Counted from the first letter of the stretch, positions 43,925 to 53,247 are shown. The stretch is 64,000 bases of DNA from Muribaculaceae bacterium Isolate-037 (Harlan) (GCA_003762615.1 RIAZ01000029.1:1-64000), one strand, 5' to 3'. Notes: a model not told the origin generated them from the letters alone. Program-made: numbers and translations.

Positions 43925-44608
43925 ATGAAGATAGAGATAAAGAATTTGGAAAAGGTGTTCCGCACCGACAGTGTGCTGACGGTTGCGTTGAATGATGTGT
44001 CGCTCGATATAGAGGATGGTTCGTTTGTGGCGATTATGGGACCGTCGGGATGTGGCAAATCCACGTTGCTCAATATCCTCGGTCTGCTTGATAGTCCGAC
44101 GAAGGGTAGCTGTCGGCTTGACGGGGTGGAGGTGGCGCATCTGAAGGAGCGTCAGCGCACGGATTATAGGAGAGGACGTATCGGATTTATATTCCAGTCG
44201 TTTAATCTAATCAATGAATTGAATGTGAAGGAGAATATAATGCTACCTCTCGGCAATCTCGACCTATCACGTTCGGAGAAGGAGAGACGGGTGGAGGAAG
44301 CTACCAAGAGGATGCACATATCCCACCGATTGCGCCATTATCCGTTGCAGTTGTCGGGTGGTCAGCAGCAGCGTGTGGCGATAGCGCGAGCCATCGTGTC
44401 GAATCCGGGTCTTATACTTGCCGACGAGCCGACAGGAAATCTTGACTCTTCCAACGGCGCGGAGGTGATGAAGATATTGGATGAGCTGCATAGAGGGGGT
44501 GCCACAATAGTTATGGCAACCCACTCCCTGAAAGATGCCGCTCATGCCGACCGTATCATAAATCTCTACGACGGTCAGATCGTGGAGAATCTGACCGATC
44601 TGATGTGA
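43925..44608 (+). CDS. ABC transporter ATP-binding protein, MacB/LolD-like
   Basis: The 227-residue ATPase has Walker A GPSGCGKST (residues 39-47), Q-loop in FIFQSFNLINELNV, signature LSGGQQQR, Walker B LILADEPTGNL and H-loop MATHSL. The sequence is of the LolD/MacB class that pairs with FtsX-type permeases. It follows the long permease gene and should energise it. The 161-base repeat-rich gap between them is unusual for partners of one complex. Confidence 0.93.
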   Translation: MKIEIKNLEKVFRTDSVLTVALNDVSLDIEDGSFVAIMGPSGCGKSTLLNILGLLDSPTKGSCRLDGVEVAHLKERQRTDYRRGRIGFIFQSFNLINELNVKENIMLPLGNLDLSRSEKERRVEEATKRMHISHRLRHYPLQLSGGQQQRVAIARAIVSNPGLILADEPTGNLDSSNGAEVMKILDELHRGGATIVMATHSLKDAAHADRIINLYDGQIVENLTDLM

Positions 44609-44630
44609 TAATAAATATATACTTAAATAT

Positions 44631-44661
44631 TTTGATATTTTGGAAAATAGAATTATTTTTG
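44631..44661 (+). promoter_or_regulatory. Promoter of the AbiE-like operon
   Basis: TTTG at 44631-44634, 19 bases, then TATTTTTG at 44654-44661: a full match to the Bacteroidetes consensus. Transcription would start near 44669, about 34 bases before the ATG at 44703. AbiEi-type antitoxins repress their own promoter, so an operator is expected here. Confidence 0.6.
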
Positions 44662-44702
44662 CATTGTTTTAATATGGTATTAAAATAGAGCATAATTTAG
44701 CA

Positions 44703-45659
44703 ATGGATAGCATCTTGATACTTGGTAGAAGAGTAAAACTGATGTCACGCGATAAAAAGCAACTAAAAGGGCTTGCTGTCGGGGATATTCTCTCGTATCG
44801 CTTTATGGAAGGAAAGTATCTTGGACAGGAATACTTGTTTGCGAAACCTATAGGAATGAAGTCGACTCCGCGGGCAATGGCAATTACATCAAATAAAGTT
44901 AAGGAAATTTTAGGTTTGCCATTGGTATATATTTTGGAATCGTGTCCTGCTTATCTGCGTCAGCGACTAATAGAGAAAGGCGTGTTTTTTGTAGTGTCTG
45001 ACAAATTTGCCTTTTTGCCAACGTTGATAGCAAATGAACGTATCAGGATCACTCCGGAGGCTGAACGACTGACTCCTGTGGCACAATACCTGCTACTGTA
45101 TCACTTACAGGTAAAAAATCTTGACGGCATGGCAGCTAAGGAAATATCTTCATATATTCCATATTCCTACTCTAACGTGACTTTGGGTCTTGTCTGCCTT
45201 GAAGACCTTGGATTGATTAGAAGGGAAACGGATGACTCAAAAAGGAAGGTTGTTCAGTTCACCTCAGTAGGGAAAGCTCTTTATGACAAGGCATTGGAAT
45301 ATCTGCAAAATCCTGTTGAGTCTCAACTATATTGCGATGCGTTGGATTCGAAAAAGAGGTTTCCGACCTGTGGCATAAATGCTTTGTCTCATTTCTCAAT
45401 GCTTTCTCCAGATCCTGAAAGAATGGTGGCCGTCAGCAAAAAGGATTTGAAAGAACTTCGAAAGGAGGATGCCATAGTGGGAGAAAACCGTTATGATGGA
45501 TCGGTCTTTATTGAAGTGTGGAAATATCCGCCGGTCACTGAGAAAGGGTATGACGGGGAATGGGTTGACAAAATTTCATTGGCTCTTTCGTTGGCAGATG
45601 ATCAAGATCCGAGAGTGGAAAAAGAAGTAGAACGAATGTTGGGAGAAATAAAATGGTAG
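44703..45659 (+). CDS. AbiEi-like antitoxin/transcriptional regulator (type IV TA)
   Basis: The 318-residue protein has a winged-helix region in the middle (about 128-190: LTPVAQYLLLYHLQVKN, then SNVTLGLVCLEDLGLIRRE), flanked by domains that I do not recognise in detail. The following gene, overlapping by seven bases, encodes a nucleotidyltransferase of the AbiEii type. The pair of an HTH protein and such an NTase is the layout of type IV toxin-antitoxin/abortive infection systems, in which the first protein represses the operon and counters the toxin. A start at 44742 (MSRDKK) is possible. The family call rests mostly on the neighbour. Confidence 0.65.
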   Translation: MDSILILGRRVKLMSRDKKQLKGLAVGDILSYRFMEGKYLGQEYLFAKPIGMKSTPRAMAITSNKVKEILGLPLVYILESCPAYLRQRLIEKGVFFVVSDKFAFLPTLIANERIRITPEAERLTPVAQYLLLYHLQVKNLDGMAAKEISSYIPYSYSNVTLGLVCLEDLGLIRRETDDSKRKVVQFTSVGKALYDKALEYLQNPVESQLYCDALDSKKRFPTCGINALSHFSMLSPDPERMVAVSKKDLKELRKEDAIVGENRYDGSVFIEVWKYPPVTEKGYDGEWVDKISLALSLADDQDPRVEKEVERMLGEIKW

Positions 45660-46438
45660 GACTTGACAAATTCAAAGAAGCGTTTTCTCAATATTCCGAT
45701 AACTGCGTGATTATCGGGGGAACAGCTTGTGAAATCGTCATGAGAGGGACTGCGATACGTCCGCGCGCCACTCATGACGTCGATATGATTGTTGTGGTGG
45801 AACGCATGACTCCCGAATTCGGTCAACGTTTTTGGGATTTTATTTCTGAAGGCGGATATAGTCCGGAAAAATACAAAGTTCCGGATAAGGGACATTCCAA
45901 ATATCAATTATATCGTTTTGTCAACGGAAGAGTCGGATATCCGGAGATGATCGAATTGTTGTCTCGCCATCCCGACGTGCTCGGTGAGCCGCGTGGTCTG
46001 GTGATAGAACCGATTCCTATAGATGACGAAGTGTCGAGTCTTAGCGCAATCATAATGGATGATGATCTATACAACTTTACTGTCGGACATAGCATTGTCA
46101 CGGACGAAATTCGTCATGCTGACGCATTGGCTCTGATTGCTTTGAAGGCGTGTGCCTACCTTAATCTTCTAAAAGACAAGAATGATGGCAGACATGTAAA
46201 TTCCAAAGATATCAAGAAGCATCGTTCTGATGTTTTGAAGAATGTAGTAATCCTGGAGGAAACAGAGGTGTATGCTCCCGCTAAAGTTGTGGATGTCGTT
46301 CAGGAATTTATATCTTCATTACGAAATGATTGGACGCAACTTGCCTCACCGTTGGCGCGTGCGTTAGACAGTGACGAAAATTTTGTGTCCGGACTGCTTG
46401 ATATCCTCGAAACCATATTCGTTGCTGAAGAATCATAA
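45653..46438 (+). CDS. AbiEii-like nucleotidyltransferase toxin (type IV TA)
   Basis: The 261-residue protein has the nucleotidyltransferase fold with CVIIGGTACEIVMRG (residues 18-32) and THDVDMIVVVE (Asp42 and Asp44 as metal ligands). A helical C-terminal domain includes HADALALIALKACAYLNLL and a KSKD-like NSKDIKKHRSDV region as in AbiEii/MenT-type toxins. Such toxins transfer nucleotides to tRNA or another acceptor and halt growth, for example during phage infection. The overlap with the upstream gene suggests coupled translation. The substrate cannot be told from the sequence. Confidence 0.75.
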   Translation: MVGLDKFKEAFSQYSDNCVIIGGTACEIVMRGTAIRPRATHDVDMIVVVERMTPEFGQRFWDFISEGGYSPEKYKVPDKGHSKYQLYRFVNGRVGYPEMIELLSRHPDVLGEPRGLVIEPIPIDDEVSSLSAIIMDDDLYNFTVGHSIVTDEIRHADALALIALKACAYLNLLKDKNDGRHVNSKDIKKHRSDVLKNVVILEETEVYAPAKVVDVVQEFISSLRNDWTQLASPLARALDSDENFVSGLLDILETIFVAEES

Positions 46439-46473
46439 GGAAAGTGTCTATTTTTCAGTTCAAGTTGGTGATG

Positions 46474-48600
46474 TTACCGGTGCTTGCGCCATTGACGGAG
46501 GACGTCGCAGCGGGATATTTCCGGAAGTAGTGATTCCGGATTTGCCGTGAGCGTCTTGTCGAGCGCGGTCAGAAGTGCGTATTGTCCGGAACTGCGGTTT
46601 ACGGTCAGTTGTGTAGTGTAGTCATGACCGTTCCAGCTTGATGTCTCTGTCATCCATCTGTCGGGGGAGGCGTATATCATACCGAACAGGGCGGCAGCCT
46701 TCACCTTCGGGTCGGATGATTTCGCACATTCGCGCAGATGGGCAAGTGCCCTCCCTGCAAGTTCCTTCTCGCAGATGGGATATTTCTCATATTGGGTGAA
46801 GCCGTATTGGGAAAGATACCAGCATTGACCGAAGCGTGATGCCTGATAGAGTGCCGCAGCCTGTTGCAGACCAATCTCATCCTTGCGGGCGGGAGACGCA
46901 TCCTTGGCTTCATCCTCAAGGCGCAGCATGTAGTTGCAGAAATCCACTTTTGCATTGCGTTTCAGGTGCTGCGGTTTCATGGTTTCCTCATAGTCGGAAT
47001 CCTTCCCGGTCTGATGCCCGTTCCAAGCGGGAATCGTGTAGTCACGTCGTGCGGCATAGAATGCTATCGGCTGATTGTCGAGATAATCCATGCTCACCTT
47101 CTGAAGATACGATATGGCTTTCTCCCATTCACCCTCCTGAAGATATTTGGTGCCGAGTATGTCGTTCTTGAAATCATCCGTAAGCTTTATCTTGGAGGCG
47201 GCATATCTCTTCAGGGGATCGTCACCTGGATTTTCAAGAGTGGCGTATAATTCGGTTATGTCGCCAGACGTATTGGGGAAAATGTCGTCTCTCATCGGAT
47301 TGAGTGCATATTCCGGATTCGCGCCAAGATAGTCGCGGCATATCCGCATAAGACGAGCCAACGACCTGTCGCCCCTCTCCTCATAACCCTTTGTCAGACC
47401 GAGATTAAGGATGCGGTCGCGGGCATTGATGAGTGTGCTGCTTCCGCTTTTTTCAATCTGACCGTCAAGCCATGCGAGTTCATCGGTGATGAATCGTTTG
47501 AAAGTCGGGGTAGTTATGTCGTCGGAAGATGTGGCGAGGAGCATGCGTATCCGGCGTGCCATGTCTTTGGTATCGGTGTCGGATTTCATGGACATTGCCT
47601 TATCAATCTTCTCACGTGCCTGCTTGAAGTCGCCTAAGAAATATGAACATAGTGCGGATGCCGTCTCCCATAGACACGGGTTGTCGGTGTCGCCTGATTT
47701 CGCAACACTGTCGGAGAATGAAACAAATTCGGTCATCTCCTTCATGTGATTCTTGTCGATTCTTGCATACGATTTACCATTTATGTCATCCCAATATTCG
47801 GAAAGCGCATTGTTGAGATCAGAATCGGAACCGTTCCTATTGTCATGATAAATGTCGGCTACATCCTGTAGTGTGTTGACGTATTTCTTCAGTAGATATC
47901 GATGTATCGGGGCATCCGGATATTTACTGTATAAATCTTTTATGCCGGCAAGATTGGTATATTTGCGCGTGCTCCATTGCAGACTCTTGGAATCGTTCTG
48001 GTCGGCATATATGTTCCAAGCCTCGGCTTTCTTTCCGGTTTTAAGTAAGGCGTTTGCATAGATGTTGCGCATCATCTCGCGGACGTAGCCGGGTGCGGTT
48101 TTAATTCCGTTGCTCTCCCAAAGACGGATATTGTCGGCATAATTACCCGACAACATGTTGGCACGCATCTCGAGAAGAAGCCATCTGTTTGCCAGCGGAC
48201 CGGAGGTGTTGCGCCGACATTCGGATATAATCTTTCTAAGGGTCTGCTTACGTTGTTCGATCTCTTGGGCGGTAGGATACTCCCAGCTATTGAGCGAATA
48301 CATTGCCGCCACATCCAGATAAGATTCCAAAGCATCAAGATACTTCAGCATATTAAGGTCATTCTTCCTTTTTGCCGCTCCTTTCATATCATCCATTGAA
48401 ACCCAGCTGAGAGGTTGGTCACAACGGCAGTATTCAGTCCAGAACTTGTCGTTCTCATCATCGAAATACTTCTCGAATGACGGCGAATCAAATTTAAACA
48501 TGTACCATCTTTCGGGAGCGGTCCATACGCAGGCTTTCCCCGGAAATGCATTTATGAGGAGAATGCTAATTAAAAATATCCTCAAAATTCTGTTTATCAT
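46474..48600 (-). CDS. Exported helical-repeat (TPR-like) protein of unknown function
   Basis: The 708-residue protein has a signal peptide (ILRIFLISILLINAFPGKA) followed by CVWTAPERWYMFKF. The rest is almost entirely helical, with repeated patterns such as EGEWEKAISYLQKVSMDYLD and CSYFLGDFKQAREKIDKAM that look like TPR-type helix pairs. Likely periplasmic or outer-membrane associated as a scaffold. It overlaps the previous gene (48566-49507) by 35 bases, and the two seem to be a unit. I know no function for it. Confidence 0.7.
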   Translation of the reverse strand: MINRILRIFLISILLINAFPGKACVWTAPERWYMFKFDSPSFEKYFDDENDKFWTEYCRCDQPLSWVSMDDMKGAAKRKNDLNMLKYLDALESYLDVAAMYSLNSWEYPTAQEIEQRKQTLRKIISECRRNTSGPLANRWLLLEMRANMLSGNYADNIRLWESNGIKTAPGYVREMMRNIYANALLKTGKKAEAWNIYADQNDSKSLQWSTRKYTNLAGIKDLYSKYPDAPIHRYLLKKYVNTLQDVADIYHDNRNGSDSDLNNALSEYWDDINGKSYARIDKNHMKEMTEFVSFSDSVAKSGDTDNPCLWETASALCSYFLGDFKQAREKIDKAMSMKSDTDTKDMARRIRMLLATSSDDITTPTFKRFITDELAWLDGQIEKSGSSTLINARDRILNLGLTKGYEERGDRSLARLMRICRDYLGANPEYALNPMRDDIFPNTSGDITELYATLENPGDDPLKRYAASKIKLTDDFKNDILGTKYLQEGEWEKAISYLQKVSMDYLDNQPIAFYAARRDYTIPAWNGHQTGKDSDYEETMKPQHLKRNAKVDFCNYMLRLEDEAKDASPARKDEIGLQQAAALYQASRFGQCWYLSQYGFTQYEKYPICEKELAGRALAHLRECAKSSDPKVKAAALFGMIYASPDRWMTETSSWNGHDYTTQLTVNRSSGQYALLTALDKTLTANPESLLPEISRCDVLRQWRKHR

Positions 48601-49507
48601 AGCGTTTTATATTGAAATTGTTTAAATCAAAGAGTATTATCTCATCAGCACATTCCGGTCGGCGTGACTCTATCTCACGTCGGCATCTGATTATGTCGGT
48701 GATTGAAGGTTGGCGCACTACGATGGAATCCGATTGCAACACGGGAAGATCGTCATCAGAGTGCATTATGTCAACAAATTCCCCATTGCGGAAAAGCAGG
48801 TCCCAACGGTAGATGGGATAAGCTGATACGAGGGGGAGGGGGTAATCCTTAATGTATTTCAGATAAGGCATCACATCGTCAGGGTCAAGAATCGGTTTCT
48901 CTTTACCGATGTCGCGCATGTCGCCCGTATTGTAGACCATCAGCACGCCCTTGTCGGCGGGGGGTGGAGAACCGGCGAGTTGGTGCAGACGGATGGTGGA
49001 GGAGAGTGTTATGCCATCCTTGGCGGTCATATCCTTAAGAGATTGCATGAGGTCGAAGAAGTCGTCGCGGGTGGATCTTGTCCAGTCGCAATCGATCTGT
49101 AACTCCGTCACTGTGCCCATACCGTGAGTCTCGCTCATTTGCTTGACGCGACGGAGTATCATGTCGGCAAGACGTCGGCGGTCGCAATCCAAGGCATCGG
49201 GGAGTATGAATACCATGGGTACAATCTCCCTGTTAAGGTCGGCAGGTACGCTATCGATCCGTATTGTGGCGTTCGGCATGGGGAATCCTCCTGATTCATC
49301 TGGAACCACATCAAAATATCTCACATAAATCTTTCCGATCTGATGACGGTCAAGGAAATCCCTTTTTAGAGAATCGATACGGAATGCCGTGTTCCAATAA
49401 TACACGGCACGCACCCTCTCTCCCTCCTTGCGCCTGCCACAAGCCATCGTCAGCAGCAACAGGAGGACGGATATCGCAACTGTAATTCTAAATAGGAACG
49501 GTCTCAT
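48566..49507 (-). CDS. DUF3142-like lipoprotein
   Basis: The ATG at 49507 gives MRPFLFRITVAISV followed by a lipobox ending MACG (cysteine about 23); the ORF extends further upstream but without a signal. The 313-residue protein contains RAVYYWNTAFRID near its mature start and VTELQIDCDWTRSTRDDFFD, typical of DUF3142 as I remember it, a TIM-barrel-like domain with no proven activity. The lipid anchor would put it in the periplasm or at the outer membrane. It overlaps the TPR-like gene by 35 bases. Confidence 0.65.
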   Translation of the reverse strand: MRPFLFRITVAISVLLLLLTMACGRRKEGERVRAVYYWNTAFRIDSLKRDFLDRHQIGKIYVRYFDVVPDESGGFPMPNATIRIDSVPADLNREIVPMVFILPDALDCDRRRLADMILRRVKQMSETHGMGTVTELQIDCDWTRSTRDDFFDLMQSLKDMTAKDGITLSSTIRLHQLAGSPPPADKGVLMVYNTGDMRDIGKEKPILDPDDVMPYLKYIKDYPLPLVSAYPIYRWDLLFRNGEFVDIMHSDDDLPVLQSDSIVVRQPSITDIIRCRREIESRRPECADEIILFDLNNFNIKRYDKQNFEDIFN

Positions 49508-49574
49508 ATTTATGTAAGAATTTAGGGAGTCGTTATACGGATTAATAACGTTTGAAGAGGATAATATTGTAGAA

Positions 49575-49901
49575 AGATGCAGATTTATCAAATCTTTGGT
49601 CCGGTCTCTTGACACACTTCAAAACACAAACTTCTTGCAGGCATATTCACTTCGCCGTCCTCATATCGGTACCGTAAGGGAAACTTTCGCAGTGCTTCAC
49701 ATGAGAGTAGGTCACAGTGTGGAGTATGGCAAGGAGCATGGGGATTTTGTAGTGGATGGCAAATATACGTTTGAAGTGGGAGGAAAGGATAAGAGTTTCA
49801 AACAGATTGCCGATATCCCTGATAGCTATCTTCTGGTGGATGAGATAGAATACGCTGTAGGCAACCGGTTGCCTCTTTGGCTGATCGGCTTCCTATACTG
49901 A
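49575..49901 (+). pseudogene. C-terminal remnant of a DUF4143-type AAA ATPase
   Basis: The frame contains GTVRETFAVLHM and KYTFEVGGKDKSFKQIADIP, then ends NRLPLWLIGFLY. This is the ending of the common Bacteroidales ATPases with a C-terminal nuclease-like domain (GTIRETFF..., FEVGGKNK..., IPLWLFGFLY as I remember). Only about 105 residues are left; there is no P-loop upstream in any frame, and the left edge is fuzzy. It is a decayed copy that overlaps the leader of the DUF3142 gene. Confidence 0.65.
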
Positions 49902-49972
49902 TTTTGTGGCTTAACTTAGTTGTATATATTCTGATAATATTGTAATAATATTATTGAGATAGACGCAGATTG

Positions 49973-50003
49973 TTGTGGATTTATGTAAGATGTATTATCT
50001 TTG
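49973..50003 (+). promoter_or_regulatory. Promoter of the GH13 gene
   Basis: TTG at 49973-49975 and TATCTTTG at 49996-50003 are 20 bases apart and match the Bacteroidetes consensus. The start would be near 50010, about 60 bases before the ATG. Confidence 0.55.
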
Positions 50004-50070
50004 TGGAGTGTATGTAGTGCGGCGCGGAATTGCGGCGCAGGCAGTTGCTTAACGAAAATAATTTAATGCT

Positions 50071-51513
50071 ATGAGGAAATTTAGATTTCTGATTCTTGCT
50101 TTTTTGGCAAGTCTGTTCGGGTCTTACCGGGCACATGCGTTGACGGGCGATCCCCGTGAACTGACCATCTATCAGGTGATGGTGGCGTCTTTTCAACATG
50201 ACCCTGCCGGCGCTCCGGGCTACAAGGCTATGTGGGGACCTGATAATGCTATGAAAAACGGTAATCTCAGAGGTGTGATAAATTCGCTTGACCATATCAA
50301 GAAGTTGGGCGCAAATGCTATATGGATGACTCCTATTTTCGACAGCTCGACAGCTTCGGGGGGTGAGAAATTGCAGTCTACCGGTTATTTCACTAATAAT
50401 TTCTTTGCCATTGACCCTCATTTCGGCACGGAGGATGATTTGCGTGAACTCGTGGATGAGGCACATAAACGAGGCATATACGTGATTCTTGACGGTGTGT
50501 TCGGTCATCATGGCGGAGTCACAGAGCCTTCTCCGAAGGGAAACACGCTTGACGTGACAGTGGTGGAATGTGACCGAGGCAAGGAGGGTGGTACGGGTAA
50601 TATCGCCTATCCCGGTTCGCTTGACTATATAAAGGAGGTGGCTACATATTGGATAGATAAGTTTGGCATCGACGGCTGGCGTCTTGATCAGGCATATCAG
50701 GCCACGCAAGGAGGGCATAATTATTGGAATGAGATACGTGGCGCAGTCGAACAGCTCACTTCAGAACGTAAGGCACGTGGCGAGAAGTGGGGTACGCTGG
50801 GTTATATGGTAGGTGAGGACTGGGGTACTGCCGATGTAATCAACCGTGGTGTGTATCGTGACGGTGGTCTGGTCAGCGCGTTTGACTTTGACGGAAAGGA
50901 GCGTATCAGCGGACCTATGCAGGAGCCGGGGAAAGAGGGACTTGAGAATGGTTGGGATGATGTCGCTACTGTGTTGGCAGCTCCTACGGTGAGGGGCTAT
51001 CTCAACGATGATGTCATGCCTAATCTCTTCCTTTCAAATCATGACGGCTATCGTCTTGCAGACCATTTTGATCAGGCAGATCCTTATTATTATGAGAAGA
51101 TGATGACGCGTAATGCTATACTTGCAGCTTATTCAGGTCCGATAACCCTTTATTATGGCGATGAGTTTGCTGACGATACCCGCGATGCGGTAGGTGCGCA
51201 GAAAGATAACATTGCACGCACCACCGGACATCTTACCCCACGCAATGAAGGGGAGCGTCGTCTGGAGGGATACGTGGCAAACGCGATGCGTTTCCGTGCG
51301 AAGAATCCTGCCATGTGGCGTGGTGAGGCTCACTTTGAGATGCTTAGAAATAAGGCAGGAGGCGATGTGTTGGTTGTCACAAAGGAGGATCCTGAGAGCG
51401 ACAATCGTGTGGCTATAATCTTCAGTGATGCCGATGCAGAGGTGCCAATGCCGGAACTTGGAAAGTCGGTAAAAGTGAAGGCATGGATGCCGGTGTTTAT
51501 CCAGTTGAACTGA
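50071..51513 (+). CDS. Exported alpha-amylase-family enzyme (GH13)
   Basis: The 480-residue protein has a signal peptide (residues 4-24, ending RAHA) and a GH13 barrel. Conserved regions are DGVFGHHG at 141-148 (region I), DGWRLDQA with nucleophile Asp206 (region II), VGEDWG with Glu249 as acid/base (region III) and NHD ending at Asp325 (region IV). It should cut or transfer alpha-glucosidic bonds in the periplasm. Region I has GHHG where most amylases have a shorter VxNH, as in some trehalose- or sucrose-acting groups. It is monocistronic, with its own promoter and terminator and no SusC/D partner nearby. Confidence 0.88.
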   Translation: MRKFRFLILAFLASLFGSYRAHALTGDPRELTIYQVMVASFQHDPAGAPGYKAMWGPDNAMKNGNLRGVINSLDHIKKLGANAIWMTPIFDSSTASGGEKLQSTGYFTNNFFAIDPHFGTEDDLRELVDEAHKRGIYVILDGVFGHHGGVTEPSPKGNTLDVTVVECDRGKEGGTGNIAYPGSLDYIKEVATYWIDKFGIDGWRLDQAYQATQGGHNYWNEIRGAVEQLTSERKARGEKWGTLGYMVGEDWGTADVINRGVYRDGGLVSAFDFDGKERISGPMQEPGKEGLENGWDDVATVLAAPTVRGYLNDDVMPNLFLSNHDGYRLADHFDQADPYYYEKMMTRNAILAAYSGPITLYYGDEFADDTRDAVGAQKDNIARTTGHLTPRNEGERRLEGYVANAMRFRAKNPAMWRGEAHFEMLRNKAGGDVLVVTKEDPESDNRVAIIFSDADAEVPMPELGKSVKVKAWMPVFIQLN

Positions 51514-51540
51514 CAGAGATGCAGAATATGAAAAAATGAA

Positions 51541-51582
51541 TTGAAATTCCCGGATTAAATGGATTTAATTCGGGAATTTCAA
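51541..51582 (+). terminator. Terminator-like hairpin after the GH13 gene
   Basis: A 20-bp stem with one G-T pair (TTGAAATTCCCGGATTAAAT at 51541-51560 against 51563-51582) starts 28 bases after the stop codon. Nothing like a good T-run follows on the + strand, so termination efficiency is uncertain. Confidence 0.55.
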
Positions 51583-51592
51583 TTAAAATGAG

Positions 51593-51600
51593 TATATTTG
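51593..51600 (+). promoter_or_regulatory. Promoter-like site for nfeD
   Basis: TATATTTG matches TAnnTTTG exactly, just after the GH13 hairpin and about 64 bases before the nfeD ATG. The upstream element is weak (ATTTC). Confidence 0.45.
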
Positions 51601-51663
51601 CAAATGAAAACTCAAGTTGATGTGCGCGGATAAAGTAAGCATCAATGGTAAAAATAAATTGAT

Positions 51664-52110
51664 ATGGAAGCGTGGATTATATGGCTGATAATAGCGGCTG
51701 TGTTGGTTATCGTAGAGGTGTTGTCGCAGATGGTGTGGACGTTGTGTCTGGCGGTAGGCTGTCTGGGATCGCTGGTTGCGGCTCTTTGGGGAGTCGGGAC
51801 TGTATGGCAGATTGTAGTGCTGGCGATAGTCTCGGTAATGGCATTTATCGTGCTTATGCCATTATTCAAGAAATGGCATGACCGCAGGCATAAGTTGGAG
51901 AGCCGTGACGACAGGACCGGTATGGATGCATTGCTTGGGCGTCGTGCTGTGGTGACAGAGACAATACATCCCGGCAAACTCGGACGCGCAAGGATTGACG
52001 GAGATAATTGGCAGGTACGCACTCCGCATGACGACAGTCTTGTGGAGCGAGGAAAGGAAGTGGTGGTCATTGCCTACGACAGCATAATCCTTACCGTCGA
52101 GCCGGCTTAG
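51664..52110 (+). CDS. NfeD-like membrane protein
   Basis: The 148-residue protein has three short hydrophobic helices (about 4-25, 26-45 and 48-68) and a C-terminal OB-fold with GRRAVVTETIHPGKLGRARI and DNWQVRTPHDDSLVERGKEV. This is the short NfeD type that accompanies SPFH/stomatin proteins in bacteria. The next gene is such a protein. Together they form inner-membrane assemblies linked with membrane-protein quality control. Confidence 0.88.
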   Translation: MEAWIIWLIIAAVLVIVEVLSQMVWTLCLAVGCLGSLVAALWGVGTVWQIVVLAIVSVMAFIVLMPLFKKWHDRRHKLESRDDRTGMDALLGRRAVVTETIHPGKLGRARIDGDNWQVRTPHDDSLVERGKEVVVIAYDSIILTVEPA

Positions 52111-52123
52111 TCCTTCCAGACCC

Positions 52124-52146
52124 CAGTGCCCGAGCCCATGTGCGAG
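52124..52146 (-). repeat. Inverted partial copy of the GC-rich repeat
   Basis: Read on the - strand, CTCGCACATGGGCTCGGGCA matches the core of the 75-bp blocks at 9326 and 10056 except for one base. It sits in the gap between nfeD and the SPFH gene, 40 kb from the other copies. This supports a dispersed intergenic element. Confidence 0.6.
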
Positions 52147-52197
52147 TAGTTGTGAAATCCCAATAAACTTAAACTCTAAATTTTAAATTGCATAACC

Positions 52198-53184
52198 ATG
52201 GAAACATTTTCAATTATCCTTGCAGTGTTGGTGGTCATATTGGCTATTGTAGTCATATCCGCCGGAGTAAAAGTCGTGCCGCAGTCAGAGACTCGTGTCG
52301 TGGAGCGTCTCGGACGTTTTCACAGTGTGCTGGCACCCGGTCTTAATTTCATCGTGCCGTTTATTGACCGCCCGAAGACTATCTATACACGTCGTATTGA
52401 GAACTCGATTGGCAACAGGACGATTGTCAAGACGGTGGCAACATCTATAATTGACCTTCGCGAGCAGGTGTATGATTTCCCGGCTCAGCAGGTGATTACG
52501 CGCGATAACGTGACGACTGAGATTAATGCGTTGCTTTATTTCCAGATCACAGATCCGAAGAAGGCGGTATATGAGATTGATAACCTTCCGAATGCAATAG
52601 AGAAGTTGACCCAAACCTCTCTGAGAAATGTGATCGGTGAATTGGAACTTGATGAGACTCTCTCATCGCGAGATACAATTAATTCGCGCCTACAGAATAT
52701 TCTTGATGATGCCACAAATAAGTGGGGCGTGAAGGTTAACCGCGTGGAACTTCAGGATATAACGCCGCCGGAGAGTGTGCGTGAGGCTATGGAGAAACAG
52801 ATGCAGGCAGAGCGTAACCGACGTGCTGAGATTCTGAATGCGGAGGGTGAGAAGCAGTCGCTCATCTTGCGTTCGGAGGGTGAGAAGACGTCGAAGATCA
52901 ATCAGGCGGAGGCTGTAAAGGAGGCTGAGATACTTAGGGCAGAGGGTGAGGCGAAGGCTATCATTCTTAATGCTGAGGCTGAGGCGGAAGCGATACGCCG
53001 TGTGGCGGAGGCAGTAGCGGCGTCAAAGACGGATCCCGCCACCTATATGCTTGCCATGAAATATATAGAGACACTGAAGGAGATGACTTCCGGCAAGGAT
53101 GGCAAGACGGTCTATATTCCTTACGAGGCATCATCGGTGCTCTCCTCAATCGGCTCAATAAAGTCGCTTTTCCAACAGAAATAA
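52198..53184 (+). CDS. SPFH/band 7 (stomatin-like) protein
   Basis: The 328-residue protein has an N-terminal membrane helix (residues 4-24), the SPFH domain beginning VVPQSETRVVERLGRFHSVLAPGLNFIVPFID, LELDETLSSRDTIN, and then a long Glu/Ala-rich coiled coil (about 195-275: AEAVKEAEILRAEGEAKA). This is the QmcA/stomatin type, which forms large cages in the membrane. The NfeD gene before it is the usual partner. A 27-bp inverted repeat ends the unit. Confidence 0.93.
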   Translation: METFSIILAVLVVILAIVVISAGVKVVPQSETRVVERLGRFHSVLAPGLNFIVPFIDRPKTIYTRRIENSIGNRTIVKTVATSIIDLREQVYDFPAQQVITRDNVTTEINALLYFQITDPKKAVYEIDNLPNAIEKLTQTSLRNVIGELELDETLSSRDTINSRLQNILDDATNKWGVKVNRVELQDITPPESVREAMEKQMQAERNRRAEILNAEGEKQSLILRSEGEKTSKINQAEAVKEAEILRAEGEAKAIILNAEAEAEAIRRVAEAVAASKTDPATYMLAMKYIETLKEMTSGKDGKTVYIPYEASSVLSSIGSIKSLFQQK

Positions 53185-53188
53185 CCCA

Positions 53189-53244
53189 CATACAACTAAA
53201 TAAAAGGGAGCGACAATTGTCGCTCCCTTTTATTTAGTTGTATG
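53189..53244. terminator. Very long bidirectional terminator (27-bp perfect inverted repeat)
   Basis: The arms 53189-53215 and 53218-53244 are perfect complements with GGGAGCGACAATTGTCGCTCCC at the centre written as two halves. It lies between the stop codons of two convergent genes, four bases from each. The A-rich and T-rich arms provide T-runs on both strands. Confidence 0.85.
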
Positions 53245-53247
53245 TAT

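Noticed and set aside
49981..50718. 245-residue - strand frame opposite the GH13 gene
   Set aside because: Antisense shadow of a gene with complete GH13 catalytic motifs and its own promoter.
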